A stretch of DNA of 64,000 nucleotides from Gallibacterium genomosp. 3 (GTDB lineage Bacteria; Pseudomonadota; Gammaproteobacteria; Enterobacterales; Pasteurellaceae), in contig NZ_JTJR01000035.1 in assembly GCF_001678475.1 (NCBI RefSeq), positions 108,729 through 172,728 on the forward strand, written 5' to 3'. Within the stretch, counting starts at the first letter, position 1, and the number at the start of each line of letters is the position of its first letter. This document shows positions 10,372-20,073 of the stretch, piece by piece. A program made the position numbers and the translations under genes. The notes beneath the pieces are model-generated. The model did no database searches and was not told where the DNA came from. It saw only the letters and a program-made list of their open reading frames with translations.

Positions 10372-10395
10372 AGGTGTTATCCATAGATAACACCT
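10372..10395 (-). promoter_or_regulatory. Hairpin between iscU and iscA
   Basis: A perfect 10-bp stem (10372-10381 with 10386-10395) closes a 4-nt loop in the iscU-iscA gap. There is no U-run on the transcript side, so it is not a terminator. In E. coli, RyhB small RNA and mRNA cleavage separate iscR expression from the downstream genes; here the hairpin could protect the 3' end of an iscRSU fragment. This is inference. Confidence 0.55.
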
Positions 10396-10401
10396 AAAAG
10401 A

Positions 10402-10785
10402 TTATTTAACGTTTTTCGCTTTATAGTCGGCGATTGCTGCTTTGATTGCGTCTTCTGCAAGAATTGAGCAGTGAACTTTTACTGGCGGTAACTCTAATTC
10501 TGCAGCAATATCACTATTTTTAATCGCTTGTGCTTCATCTAATGATTTACCTTTTACCCATTCTGTAATTAATGAGCTAGACGCAATCGCTGAACCACAA
10601 CCATAAGTTTTAAACTTCGCATCTTCAATAATACCGCTATCATTTACCTTAATTTGTAGCTGCATTACGTCACCACAAGCTGGTGCACCAACCATGCCAC
10701 TCCCAACAGTCGGATCTTTTTTATCGAATGATCCGACATTACGTGGGTTTTCATAATGATCAATAACTTTTTCACTGTAAGCCAT
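10402..10785 (-). CDS. iscU: Fe-S cluster scaffold protein IscU
   Basis: Scaffold (127 residues) on which IscS-derived sulfur and iron are built into [2Fe-2S] clusters. The three ligand cysteines Cys37, Cys63 and Cys106 and the HscA-recognition motif LPPVK (residues 99-103) are intact. It is 13 nt downstream of iscS. Confidence 0.97.
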   Translation of the reverse strand: MAYSEKVIDHYENPRNVGSFDKKDPTVGSGMVGAPACGDVMQLQIKVNDSGIIEDAKFKTYGCGSAIASSSLITEWVKGKSLDEAQAIKNSDIAAELELPPVKVHCSILAEDAIKAAIADYKAKNVK

Positions 10786-10798
10786 AATTCACTCCTAA

Positions 10799-12013
10799 TT
10801 AATGTGCTGACCATTCAACGGTGCTAAAATCAACACCCTCTTTATACATATCCCATAATGGAGAAAGTTCACGCAATTTCGCTACCGCTTTCTTCACTAA
10901 TTCAATCGTATAATCGATCTCTTCTTCTGTGGTATAACGTCCAATCGTAAAACGAATTGAGCTATGTGCTAATTCATCATTTAAACCTAATGCACGTAAC
11001 ACATAGGAAGGCTCTAAACTTGCAGAAGTACAGGCTGAACCTGATGAAACCGCAATATCACGTAATGACATCATTAATGATTCACCTTCTACATAGTTGA
11101 AACTCATATTTAAATTTGTGCCAACACGGTGTTCCATTGAACCATTTACATAGACTTCTTCAATATCTTTTAATCCGTTATATAAACGATCACGCAATGC
11201 GGTTAAACGAGGCATTTCAGTAGCCATTTCTTCTTTGCAGATACGATAGGCTTCACCCATTCCCACAATCTGATGTACTGGCAATGTACCTGAACGCATT
11301 CCTCTTTCATGACCACCACCATGGATAATTGCTTCTAAACGTACACGTGGTTTACGGCGAACATATAATGCACCGATTCCTTTTGGTCCGTAGAGTTTGT
11401 GACCTGACATTGACATTAAATCCACTTTTAAAGTCGATAAATCAATTGGTAATTTTCCCACAGATTGGGTTGCATCTACGTGGAAAATAATCTTACGTTC
11501 ACGACATAATTCACCAATTGCAGCAATATCTTGGATCACACCGATTTCATTATTCACGTGCATAATAGAAACTAAAATCGTATCGTCACGCATTGCAGCT
11601 TTTAATTCTTCAAGATCAATTAAACCGTCTGATTTTGGTGAAAGATAAGTTACTTCAAAACCTTCACGTTCTAATTGGCGACACGTATCTAATACTGCTT
11701 TATGTTCTGTTTTGCAGGTAATAATATGTTTACCTTTGGTTTGATAGAAATGTGCTGCACCTTTAATCGCTAAATTATCTGACTCTGTTGCGCCAGAAGT
11801 AAATACAATTTCACGTGAATCTGCACCAATTAAATCAGCGATATGATTACGTGCAACATCTACCGCTTCTTCTGCTTGCCAGCCAAATTTATGCGAGCGT
11901 GATGCTGGGTTACCGAATGTGCCATCTACGGTTAAATATTCCATCATTTTTTTAGCAACACGTTCGTCAACTGGACAAGTTGCGGCATAGTCTAAATAAA
12001 TAGGTAGTTTCAT
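10799..12013 (-). CDS. iscS: Cysteine desulfurase IscS
   Basis: PLP-dependent cysteine desulfurase (404 residues) that supplies persulfide sulfur for Fe-S clusters, thiolated tRNA and other cofactors. The PLP lysine is Lys206 ([14 protein letters not shown]) and the active-site cysteine is Cys328 in the flexible loop ([16 protein letters not shown]). Length and N-terminus ([19 protein letters not shown]) fit the E. coli type exactly. It lies between iscR and iscU in the operon. Confidence 0.97.
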   Translation of the reverse strand: MKLPIYLDYAATCPVDERVAKKMMEYLTVDGTFGNPASRSHKFGWQAEEAVDVARNHIADLIGADSREIVFTSGATESDNLAIKGAAHFYQTKGKHIITCKTEHKAVLDTCRQLEREGFEVTYLSPKSDGLIDLEELKAAMRDDTILVSIMHVNNEIGVIQDIAAIGELCRERKIIFHVDATQSVGKLPIDLSTLKVDLMSMSGHKLYGPKGIGALYVRRKPRVRLEAIIHGGGHERGMRSGTLPVHQIVGMGEAYRICKEEMATEMPRLTALRDRLYNGLKDIEEVYVNGSMEHRVGTNLNMSFNYVEGESLMMSLRDIAVSSGSACTSASLEPSYVLRALGLNDELAHSSIRFTIGRYTTEEEIDYTIELVKKAVAKLRELSPLWDMYKEGVDFSTVEWSAH

Positions 12014-12047
12014 TATTCACTCCAATAATTCATTAAGAAGTTGTTTC

Positions 12048-12518
12048 TTAACTTTCTGTATGTTCTAGACGTTGCTGTACGCTGATTTCTGCACGATAAC
12101 GCTTTTGCATTTTTTCTTGTTGAGAGCTAACCAATTCAGCGACAGTAATTTCATTGAGAAATTCTTCGATACGATCACTTAACTTTTGCCATAAAGAATG
12201 GGTTAAACATTGCACCCCATCTTGGCAGTTACCTTTACTACGGCATTTAGTCGCTTGAACATTTTCATTCACAGCAGAAATAATCATACCGATAGAAATC
12301 TCTTCGCAGCGATAACCTAATTGGTAACCACCACCAGGGCCACGTGTACTTTTCACAAGACCATGGCGACGTAATTTGGCAAAGAGTTGTTCTAAATAAG
12401 AAAGTGATATTTTTTGACGTTCAGAAATATCCGATAAAGTAACCGGGCCATCTTCTGCATTTAGTGCAATATCTAAAATAGCAGTTACTGCATAACGCCC
12501 TTTTGAAGTAAGTTTCAT
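12048..12518 (-). CDS. iscR: Fe-S responsive transcription factor IscR
   Basis: Rrf2-family regulator (156 residues) that carries a [2Fe-2S] cluster and represses the isc operon when clusters are plentiful. The winged-helix N-terminus ([18 protein letters not shown]) and DNA-recognition helix ([18 protein letters not shown]) are present. Cluster ligands Cys92, Cys98 and Cys104, with His107 as the likely fourth, are conserved. It is the first gene of the operon and probably autoregulates through the site at 12561-12585. Confidence 0.97.
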   Translation of the reverse strand: MKLTSKGRYAVTAILDIALNAEDGPVTLSDISERQKISLSYLEQLFAKLRRHGLVKSTRGPGGGYQLGYRCEEISIGMIISAVNENVQATKCRSKGNCQDGVQCLTHSLWQKLSDRIEEFLNEITVAELVSSQQEKMQKRYRAEISVQQRLEHTES

Positions 12519-12555
12519 CGTAAATTCCCTAACCTTGTTTCAAACGGGGAAAATT

Positions 12556-12585
12556 CTCACATAACCTACTAAAACAGTCAAGTAT
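12556..12585 (-). promoter_or_regulatory. iscR promoter with IscR type-1 binding site
   Basis: On the minus strand, 12585 to 12561 reads ATACTTGACTGTTTTAGTAG and then GTTAT, which matches the known type-1 IscR motif (ATA-s-y-y-GACT-r-w-w-w-y-AGT...TAT) at nearly every defined position. The -35-like TTGACT is embedded in the motif, so IscR bound here would block RNA polymerase. A -10-like element (GAGAAT) lies about 17 nt downstream. The motif is from established E. coli work; its use here is inferred. Confidence 0.8.
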
Positions 12586-12617
12586 TATTCTTTCTATAAT
12601 ACTTTTTTTAATTATCG

Positions 12618-13355
12618 TTAATTTCTATCTTTTGTGATTAAACGTTCTACTGCGGTGAGCATACCTTGCAAGATATTTAATTCATTACGCTGAATAGCCG
12701 TGCGTAAATAGAGGCGGCGTAATTTTTTCATCACTGCACTATTCTGAATAAAACCAAGTTCCTGATAGACTTTCTCAGTTTTTTGGAAAAAATACTCTAA
12801 CTCTTCAGCGACAACGCCTTCTGCCGCGGTAACTTTCGCAGGTTCTACACCTTCCGGTAATTGCGCTTGTAGATAAGCCATTCGAATTTCATAACTGACT
12901 AGCTGTACTGCCATCGCTAAATTAAGAGATGAATATTCCGGATTGGCTGGAATATTTAAATGGTAATGACATTTTAAAAGTTCTTCATTAGTCAGGCCAA
13001 TTCGTTCACGACCAAAGACTATTGCTACTTTTCCTGCATGAAGATGTGCTATCGTTTTTTCGCCACAATGACGAGGAGTAATCGCGGTTGTGCTCAAATG
13101 TCTTGCTCTTGCACTGGTCCCAATAATCAATGAACAATCAGCGACGGCTTCATCAAAGGAGGAAACAATATGTGCATTTTCCACAACATCTGCTGATCCT
13201 GCGGATAATGCGATTGATTCTTCATTGGGTAATACTTTAGGAGAAACTAAATATAACTGTGATAAGCCCATAGTTTTCATCGCTCTAGCAGCGGATCCAA
13301 TATTCCCAGGGTGTGATGTTTCTACAAGAACAATTTTGATTTGGTCTAACGACAT
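12618..13355 (-). CDS. trmJ: tRNA (cytidine/uridine-2'-O-) methyltransferase TrmJ
   Basis: SPOUT-family enzyme (245 residues) that methylates the ribose at position 32 in several tRNAs. The N-terminal knot domain shows KIVLVETSHPGNIGSAARAM, GTSARAR and the SAM-binding loop IVFGRERIGLTNEEL followed by YSSLNLAMAVQ. The ATG at 13355 (MSLDQIKIVLVE) is chosen over a TTG six codons upstream because it fits the family start. It is upstream of the isc operon and divergent from suhB, an arrangement also known in E. coli. Confidence 0.94.
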   Translation of the reverse strand: MSLDQIKIVLVETSHPGNIGSAARAMKTMGLSQLYLVSPKVLPNEESIALSAGSADVVENAHIVSSFDEAVADCSLIIGTSARARHLSTTAITPRHCGEKTIAHLHAGKVAIVFGRERIGLTNEELLKCHYHLNIPANPEYSSLNLAMAVQLVSYEIRMAYLQAQLPEGVEPAKVTAAEGVVAEELEYFFQKTEKVYQELGFIQNSAVMKKLRRLYLRTAIQRNELNILQGMLTAVERLITKDRN

Positions 13356-13442
13356 ACTCTTCTGTAATAGCAAAAAATGATGGCAAATTTTAACACGTTT
13401 CCAGTTGTGATGAAATTACTCGCAATTTGAATTAACTTTCCC

Positions 13443-13448
13443 TATAAT
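13443..13448 (+). promoter_or_regulatory. Putative -10 element of the suhB promoter
   Basis: A perfect TATAAT lies in the trmJ-suhB gap, 57 nt before the suhB start, followed by GCACACC as a plausible initiation region. A clear -35 at 17 nt is not seen, so promoter strength is uncertain. Confidence 0.55.
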
Positions 13449-13504
13449 GCACACCGTTTTAATTCATAGCTAAAACTGTTCTTTAAAATCTGGTGGAGAA
13501 AATA

Positions 13505-14308
13505 ATGAATCCAATGTTAAATATCGCTATTCGTGCAGTACGAAAAGCAGGCAACATCGTTGCCAAAGGCTTTGAACGCCGAGATGAAATCCAAACAAGT
13601 GAAAAATCAACAAATGATTATGTGACCAATATCGATAAAGCTTCTGAAGCGGCAATCATCGAGATTATTCGCAAATCTTATCCTGATCATACAATTATTG
13701 GTGAAGAAAGTGGTGCCTTAGAAGGTAAACAAAGTGATGTACAATGGATCATTGATCCACTAGATGGTACGACTAACTTTGTCAAAGGTTTACCCCATTT
13801 CTCTATTTCTATTGCTGTTCGTGTAAAAGGTCGCACCGAAGTAGGTGTAGTTTATGATCCTATCCGTAATGAACTCTTTACTGCAGTGCGTGGTGAAGGC
13901 GCAAAATTGAATGAATACCGTTTACGCTTAGAAGGCCGTAATGAATTAACCGGTGCGGTATTAGCAACAGGTTTCCCATTTAAAGTTAAACGCCATGTTC
14001 CAGTACATCTCAATATGATTACAACATTGATTGAAGAGTGTGCTGACTTCCGTCGTACAGGTTCTGCGGCTCTTGATCTTTGCTATGTAGCTGCTGGTCG
14101 TGTTGATGGTTATTTTGAACTTGGTGTTAAACCTTGGGATTGCGCTGCTGGTGATTTAATTGTCCGTGAAGCCGGCGGTCTAGTAACCGACTTCGTTGGT
14201 GGTCATAACTATTTAACTTCTGGTAATATCGTTGCTGGTGCGCCTCGTATTACCAAACAAATTCTCACTAAATTACAACCTTGCTTATCTAACGAATTAA
14301 AAGGTTAA
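13505..14308 (+). CDS. suhB: Inositol-1-monophosphatase family protein SuhB
   Basis: Mg2+-dependent phosphatase-fold protein (267 residues). In enterobacteria SuhB also joins the ribosomal RNA antitermination complex with Nus factors. The metal-binding motifs IGEESG, WIIDPLDGTTNFVKGLPHF and the C-terminal WDCAAGDLIVREAGG are complete. The ATG at 13505 gives the family N-terminus MNPMLNIAIRAVRKAGN and follows GGTGGAGAA; the GTG four codons earlier lies inside that binding site. A strong terminator follows. Confidence 0.95.
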   Translation: MNPMLNIAIRAVRKAGNIVAKGFERRDEIQTSEKSTNDYVTNIDKASEAAIIEIIRKSYPDHTIIGEESGALEGKQSDVQWIIDPLDGTTNFVKGLPHFSISIAVRVKGRTEVGVVYDPIRNELFTAVRGEGAKLNEYRLRLEGRNELTGAVLATGFPFKVKRHVPVHLNMITTLIEECADFRRTGSAALDLCYVAAGRVDGYFELGVKPWDCAAGDLIVREAGGLVTDFVGGHNYLTSGNIVAGAPRITKQILTKLQPCLSNELKG

Positions 14309-14323
14309 TTGCTCTGTATCAAT

Positions 14324-14354
14324 AAAAAAGCTAGCGTAGAGGCTAGCTTTTTTT
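14324..14354 (+). terminator. Rho-independent terminator after suhB (bidirectional)
   Basis: A-run, GCTAGC stem (14330-14335 with 14342-14347), 6-nt loop and T-run. The arms extend through the flanking A/T tracts, so it can also serve uxuA, whose minus-strand stop is at 14361. Confidence 0.92.
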
Positions 14355-14360
14355 GTTTGA

Positions 14361-15545
14361 TTATTTTTCAAAATAAACTTTTTTTAATCCTAACTCTAAT
14401 CCCCTAAATTCAGCTAATCCACGTAAACGCCCTATCGCAGAATACCCAGGGTTTGTTTTCTTCTTGAGATCATCTAACATTTGGTGACCATGATCAGGAC
14501 GCATTGGAATTAAACGTGTATCACCTTGATTTAATCGGCGATATTCTTCGGTCAATAGCGCTTTTACAACATTAAACATATCTACATCGCCTTCCAAATG
14601 TGCTGCTTCATGAAAGCTTAACGGATTATCTTCTCGGCATGTTGAACGCAAATGAGCAAAATAGATTCGATCAGCAAATTTTTCTGTCATTTGCACCAAA
14701 TCATTATCTGAGCGAACACCATAAGAACCTGTACACATTGTAAACCCATTCGCTGACAAAGGCTCTGTTTCAACAAACCATTGCATATCTTCAATTGTCG
14801 AAACAATACGAGGAAGCCCTAAAATTGGACGAGGTGGATCATCTGGGTGAATTGCGAGTTTAATACCAACATCTTGTGCTACTGGAACAACTTCATGTAG
14901 AAAATACGCTAGATGAGTACGGAATTTTTCTGGAGAAATCTCTTTATAACGATCTAATTGAGCCTGAAACTCTTCCAAAGTATAACCTTCTTCTGCACCA
15001 GGCAATCCAGCAATAATATTTTTTGTTAATTGCTCAATTTGTTCTGCTGACATTTTTTCATAGTAAGATTTAGCCGCTTGACGTTCTTGCTCACTATAAC
15101 TTTGCTCCGCACCTGGACGTTTCAGAATGTGTAATTCAAATGCTGCAAATGCAATTTGATCAAAACGGAGTGCTTTAGAACCATCTGGTAATTGGTATGC
15201 CAAATCAGTACGCGTCCAATCCAATACTGGCATAAAATTATAACAAACTGTATCAATTCCACATTTAGCTAAATTACGTAGTGTCTGTTTATAATTATCA
15301 ATCCATTGCTGATAATTTCCTGTCTGTGTCTTAATTTCTTCATGTACAGGTACACTTTCCACCACAGACCATGTTAATCCAGCCTGCTCAATTAATGCTT
15401 TACGTTTTTCAATTTCATCAATACTCCAAATTTGACCATTTGGAATATGATGTAATGCAGTCACAATACCTGTTGCTCCTGCTTGTCTAATATCTGATAA
15501 TGACACAGGGTCATTAGGGCCATACCAACGCCAAGTTTGTTCCAT
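14361..15545 (-). CDS. uxuA: D-mannonate dehydratase UxuA
   Basis: Converts D-mannonate to 2-keto-3-deoxygluconate in glucuronate breakdown (394 residues, normal length). Family features include the N-terminus [26 protein letters not shown], the metal-site region [19 protein letters not shown], the [13 protein letters not shown] segment and the C-terminal [12 protein letters not shown]. It is the last gene of a leftward unit (TRAP permease genes, GH31 gene, uxuR, uxuA), 31 nt after uxuR. The downstream genes kdgK and eda are not in the window. Confidence 0.95.
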   Translation of the reverse strand: MEQTWRWYGPNDPVSLSDIRQAGATGIVTALHHIPNGQIWSIDEIEKRKALIEQAGLTWSVVESVPVHEEIKTQTGNYQQWIDNYKQTLRNLAKCGIDTVCYNFMPVLDWTRTDLAYQLPDGSKALRFDQIAFAAFELHILKRPGAEQSYSEQERQAAKSYYEKMSAEQIEQLTKNIIAGLPGAEEGYTLEEFQAQLDRYKEISPEKFRTHLAYFLHEVVPVAQDVGIKLAIHPDDPPRPILGLPRIVSTIEDMQWFVETEPLSANGFTMCTGSYGVRSDNDLVQMTEKFADRIYFAHLRSTCREDNPLSFHEAAHLEGDVDMFNVVKALLTEEYRRLNQGDTRLIPMRPDHGHQMLDDLKKKTNPGYSAIGRLRGLAEFRGLELGLKKVYFEK

Positions 15546-15576
15546 TTTCTACTCCTTACATTAAAAATTTTTATGT

Positions 15577-16338
15577 CTATTCTGTTTCTATTCCCACAAT
15601 AACAGGACTAACATTAAATAAATAACCATCAAAATTAGGATCATCTACATCAGAAAGCTCAAATAATTTTTGTTTTACATTTTCTAAATGTTGCCACATT
15701 GCTTTCCTAGCCAATACGGGATCTTTCTTCTGCATAGCAGATACAATATTTTCATGATCTTTAATCCATAAATAGCGATAGTTTTGATTAGGAATATGCA
15801 TATGTAATCCCTGCCACATCTTGCTATTCATTCTTAAATCCCATAAAGCTTTTTGCATCTGAATAATCACTTCATTTTGTGTAATTTCCGCAATTGTCCG
15901 ATGGAAATCTTCATCTGCCACATAGTCTTCATCACCATGTTCCAAAGTTTTTCTTTCTCTAAGAAGAATATCCTTTAATTTAATAATATCCGCTCTTGTT
16001 GCTTGAATTGCAGCAAACTCAGCAATACTACTTTCTAACAACTGCCTTGCCTGTAATAATTCAAATGGACCTACATCTATTTGGTTAATTGATTCATCAT
16101 TTTCAGCTACTCGAGGTAAATCAATTAGATATACCCCAGATCCTTTTCTTACTTCGACAAACCCTTCTATTTCCAACATGATCAAAGCTTCTCTAATTAC
16201 TGTACGGCTAACGTTAAAAAAATCAGCTAACTCTCTTTCTGTTGGTAATTTGTCACCAATTTTGTATGTTCCTTCAAATAATTGTTTTTTTAATTCATTT
16301 CCTATTTTTTTATAAGAACGTAAATCCTCATTAATCAT
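15577..16338 (-). CDS. uxuR: GntR-family hexuronate regulator UxuR
   Basis: GntR/FadR-subfamily repressor (253 residues). The N-terminal winged helix shows IGNELKKQLFEGTYKIGDKLPTERELADFFNVSRTVIREALIMLE, split here by eye into recognition helix and wing (RKGSGVYL); the C-terminal FCD ligand domain follows (HRTIAEITQNEVI). The name is supported by operon context with uxuA and by four palindromes in the divergent gap at 20581-20754 that match the known UxuR/ExuR consensus. Fructuronate is the likely inducer by analogy. It lies 14 nt downstream of the GH31 gene. Confidence 0.88.
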   Translation of the reverse strand: MINEDLRSYKKIGNELKKQLFEGTYKIGDKLPTERELADFFNVSRTVIREALIMLEIEGFVEVRKGSGVYLIDLPRVAENDESINQIDVGPFELLQARQLLESSIAEFAAIQATRADIIKLKDILLRERKTLEHGDEDYVADEDFHRTIAEITQNEVIIQMQKALWDLRMNSKMWQGLHMHIPNQNYRYLWIKDHENIVSAMQKKDPVLARKAMWQHLENVKQKLFELSDVDDPNFDGYLFNVSPVIVGIETE

Positions 16339-16352
16339 AATGATTTCCTAAC

Positions 16353-18737
16353 TTATTCATCTATATCAGATAGTAAAACCGCTCTATCTAACGGTAAGCT
16401 TCTACCATTAATGAATAATTCTCTGCTTTCATTATTTGGCAACCTAAAAAATATTTTTTCATATTTAGGCATAAATGTTCCTGATCTAGATAAAACAATA
16501 TTAATACGATCACTTAAACAAATAACCTTAATACGTAACATTAAATATTCTTCATTTAAATAATTATAACTTTCTCCATCATCATCGAAAATTTCAAGAT
16601 CGTATTCCCCGATACCAATCGGTGGCATAACCAATAATTCCCTACAAATATCTTCCTTAGTATTTCTGACATTTTTTGGATTCATTGGAATAATTGATCC
16701 CGCCTTAATAAATAAAGGGATTCTTTCTAGCGGGGCAGAAACAGTGATTTCTTGTCCACCTTTATACCATTCATGTGTATAAAAATCGTACCACCCTATA
16801 TAATTATTTGGTAAGTAAACTCTTCTCTCTCTTTGATTCGGCTCTACTACAGAAGCTACTAATAAATCTTTACCTAATAGATAATCATCTGTTTCAACAA
16901 AAGTATGAATATCATGTTCATGATCCAAAAATGTTGGACGTAATATTGGTTCATCATACTTATGCGCCATCCATAACAAATTATATAGGTAAGGCATAAA
17001 ATGATAACGTAATTGAATAGTTGAGCGAATAATGTCTATTACCTCTGGATACATCCAAGGTTCATTTACAGAATGATCATCATTCCAAGAATGAATAGTA
17101 AAACGAGGATGCATTACTCCATTTTGAACCCATCTTACAAATAATTCTGGATCTGGTTTATCCCCAGAAAAGCCTCCAACATCATGCCCTATATTATATA
17201 AAGCAGAGAGGCTCATCCCTAATCCCATTTTGATATTATATTTTAAAGTATTCCAATTCGTTCTGTTATCACCACTCCATGTTTGAACATAACGATTCAT
17301 TCCTGGAGAACCAGAACGAGAAATTAAATACGGTCGATTATTTGGTTTATATGATAATTGAGCTTCATAAGACGCTTTCATCATTAATAGTGGCATTAAA
17401 GATCTTAGTAATTTTATTGGTTTTTCATTACCAAAATAATTACAACGAGCTTGATCATCCCAAATTTCAAACTCGTTATTATCATTCCATGTAGAATCAA
17501 TTCCATATTCTAATAATTGAGTTGTTACATTTTTCTTCCACCAATCTATAGTTTTGGGATTCGTAAAATCTAAATGCGATCCTTCATCATCCCAAAACAT
17601 AGAACGTTCTGGAAAATCAGATATTGAATCTTTAATAAATAGTCCACTATTAGCAACTTCTGCATATTTAGGGTGATCTTGTAATAGACAAGGTTTAATA
17701 TTGGCAGCTAACTTCATATTAGCTTGGTGAAAATAATCGCTCATACCTTGTGGGTCTGGAATCTTATCTCTATTCCAATTAAAAACATAACGTTTATTAT
17801 TTATTGAGGTATATCCAGATGAAAGTTGAAAAGAATCACAAGGAATACTATGAACATCACATAAATCAACAAATTTTTTCAATTGTTCTTGTGCATCCTC
17901 TGCATCTGTATAGTGCATTGTTGAGCCACTATAGCCTAAACTCCATTTAGGCCCAAAAATTGTCCCCCCTGTCAAATTACAGTATTTCTTTGTTACTTCT
18001 AAAATTTTTGGTCCTAAAATAAGATAATAATCAAGATCTCCATCTTCTGCTTTATAAGAACGATAGGCTGCATGATAATTATCTAATTCATTACCTAAAT
18101 CAAACCAACAATTTGCAAGATTATCATAATATAATCCATAGCTAACTTTTTCTGTATGAGCAATATAGAAAGGAATATGCTTGTACAATGGATCTGTTTT
18201 TTCCGCATTATATCCCATCGCATCCAAGTTTCTCATTTCAAACCGACGACCATAGCGATTTAAATTTCCAGACTTTTCGCCCAAGCCATAATAGTTTTCA
18301 TCAGAATTTCTCTGCATAAAATGTGAAATTTTATTCTGTGAAATTCCAAATAAATAAGCCCCACTCTTTCTATCTTGTGCAAAAGTAATCCATTCTTTCC
18401 CATTATAGTATTGCCACTCAAGCCATAATGGCTTATGGATAATAACTTTTAATTTCTTACTAAAAATTTCTATTTTCTCATCATATTCCTGTAATTCATA
18501 TGATGGCAAAGTAAATCCATCTAATGACCATTTATCTCTTCCTGTCCATTTAATATCTGCTTGATTTGGCGTAATTGCCCATGTTTCTGGAATACGAAAT
18601 TGTTCATTTTGAGAAAAGGCAACTCTAAAAATATCTTCTTCTAATACAAAAATATGTAGTTTGAGATTGTATTCACATTCAATATCAATACGATTATTAA
18701 TATGCTGCTGATATATCCAATTTTTTAATGTTTTCAT
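16353..18737 (-). CDS. Glycoside hydrolase family 31 alpha-glycosidase
   Basis: GH31 enzyme (794 residues), probably a cytoplasmic alpha-glucosidase or alpha-xylosidase, since no signal peptide is seen. Domains in order are an N-terminal beta-sandwich (to about residue 250), a TIM barrel (about 255-590) and C-terminal beta domains. The catalytic nucleophile is Asp419 in WNDNNE (family pattern WxDMNE) and the acid/base is Asp490 in WSGDNRTNW. DVGGFSGDKPDPELFVRW is also a family hallmark. It sits between TRAP permease genes and uxuR, so its substrate is probably an imported glycoside containing a hexuronic acid. The precise substrate cannot be read from the sequence. I do not recall a GH31 gene inside the H. 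influenzae uronate cluster. Confidence 0.88.
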   Translation of the reverse strand: MKTLKNWIYQQHINNRIDIECEYNLKLHIFVLEEDIFRVAFSQNEQFRIPETWAITPNQADIKWTGRDKWSLDGFTLPSYELQEYDEKIEIFSKKLKVIIHKPLWLEWQYYNGKEWITFAQDRKSGAYLFGISQNKISHFMQRNSDENYYGLGEKSGNLNRYGRRFEMRNLDAMGYNAEKTDPLYKHIPFYIAHTEKVSYGLYYDNLANCWFDLGNELDNYHAAYRSYKAEDGDLDYYLILGPKILEVTKKYCNLTGGTIFGPKWSLGYSGSTMHYTDAEDAQEQLKKFVDLCDVHSIPCDSFQLSSGYTSINNKRYVFNWNRDKIPDPQGMSDYFHQANMKLAANIKPCLLQDHPKYAEVANSGLFIKDSISDFPERSMFWDDEGSHLDFTNPKTIDWWKKNVTTQLLEYGIDSTWNDNNEFEIWDDQARCNYFGNEKPIKLLRSLMPLLMMKASYEAQLSYKPNNRPYLISRSGSPGMNRYVQTWSGDNRTNWNTLKYNIKMGLGMSLSALYNIGHDVGGFSGDKPDPELFVRWVQNGVMHPRFTIHSWNDDHSVNEPWMYPEVIDIIRSTIQLRYHFMPYLYNLLWMAHKYDEPILRPTFLDHEHDIHTFVETDDYLLGKDLLVASVVEPNQRERRVYLPNNYIGWYDFYTHEWYKGGQEITVSAPLERIPLFIKAGSIIPMNPKNVRNTKEDICRELLVMPPIGIGEYDLEIFDDDGESYNYLNEEYLMLRIKVICLSDRINIVLSRSGTFMPKYEKIFFRLPNNESRELFINGRSLPLDRAVLLSDIDE

Positions 18738-18755
18738 TTATTATCTCCTTATCAA

Positions 18756-20057
18756 TCAATAACCCAATAACATTCTTGGTAAAAATAAACTAATTTCTGG
18801 AATATAAGTCACTAAAAACAATGTAAGAACTAAAACAGCATAAAATGGTAGAAGAGGCTTAATTACTTGATTAATTTTAACGCCACCAACAGAACATCCG
18901 ATGAATAGTGCACTACCGACTGGTGGTGTACATATCCCAATAGAAAGATTGAACGCCATTAATATCCCAAAATGCACGGGATCCATTCCTAACTCGGTAA
19001 CAATTGGAAGAAAAATAGGGGTAAAAATTAATAGTGCAGGTGTCATATCCATGAATACACCAACAACTAAAAGAATCACATTAATAATGAGTAAAATTAC
19101 AATTGGATTATCTGAAATCGATAACAATGCATCACTAATTGTATAAGGAATATCTGCATTAGCCATTGCCCAAGACATTCCCATTGAAGTTCCAATTAAC
19201 AATAAAACTATTGCGGTAGTGATAACTGAGTCTAGAATAATTTGCGGTAATTCTTTTAATTTAACCTCACGATAAACAATCATTGCAAGAACAAGAGTAT
19301 AAACAACAGCAAAGGCTGATGCTTCAGTTGCAGTAAAGATTCCACCAATAATTCCTCCCATAATTACAATAATAAGACCTAAACTTGGTAACGCATCTAG
19401 TGTTTTCTTTAATGCTTCACTATAAGTAGGTTTTGGAGATACAGGATAATGGCGCTTTTTCGCAATAAATCCAATAATGAGCATAATTGATAGCCCCATC
19501 AATATTCCAGGTATATACCCTGCTAAAAATAATGCTCCTATTGATGTCCCACCAGAAATTAGAGAATAAACAATAAATGTATTACTAGGTGGAATAAGTA
19601 ATCCTGTAGGGCAAGAAGAAATATTTACTGCGGCTGAAAAGGCTGGATCATATCCTTCCTTTTTTTGTAATGGTGACATAATACCGCCCATTGCAGCACC
19701 AGATGCTACAGCGGAACCAGATATAGAACCAAACATCATATTAGCTAACACATTAACATGAGCCAAAGAGCCTGGTAATCTTCCACCAATAACCTTAGCA
19801 AATTCGATTAGCCTTAATGCAATCCCTCCTCTATTCATAATATTGCCTGCCAAAATGAAGAATGGAATTGCTAATAAAGAAAAACTATCTAATCCTGATG
19901 CCATTTTCTGAGCAATAACGGCAATTGCTGAATCTAGTGGCAATGAAAGCATAATAGTCAATAATGACGCTATACCAATGGCAAATGAAATAGGTACCCC
20001 AATAAACAACAGAAAAAAGAAGCTACCACTAAGAACAAGAACTGTTGACCATTCCAT
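18756..20057 (-). CDS. TRAP transporter large permease (DctM-type)
   Basis: Large inner-membrane subunit (433 residues, about 12 membrane helices) of a tripartite ATP-independent periplasmic transporter, which uses the sodium or proton gradient. Family features include the N-terminus LLFIGVPISFAIGIASL, AIPFFILAGNIMNRGGIA and CPTGLLIPPSNTFIVYSL. It is 16 nt downstream of the small permease gene, and the matching binding protein gene is divergent at 20799. The uronate context suggests that the cargo is a hexuronate or a uronate-containing glycoside. Confidence 0.93.
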   Translation of the reverse strand: MEWSTVLVLSGSFFFLLFIGVPISFAIGIASLLTIMLSLPLDSAIAVIAQKMASGLDSFSLLAIPFFILAGNIMNRGGIALRLIEFAKVIGGRLPGSLAHVNVLANMMFGSISGSAVASGAAMGGIMSPLQKKEGYDPAFSAAVNISSCPTGLLIPPSNTFIVYSLISGGTSIGALFLAGYIPGILMGLSIMLIIGFIAKKRHYPVSPKPTYSEALKKTLDALPSLGLIIVIMGGIIGGIFTATEASAFAVVYTLVLAMIVYREVKLKELPQIILDSVITTAIVLLLIGTSMGMSWAMANADIPYTISDALLSISDNPIVILLIINVILLVVGVFMDMTPALLIFTPIFLPIVTELGMDPVHFGILMAFNLSIGICTPPVGSALFIGCSVGGVKINQVIKPLLPFYAVLVLTLFLVTYIPEISLFLPRMLLGY

Positions 20058-20073
20058 AATAAAATTTCCTTAT

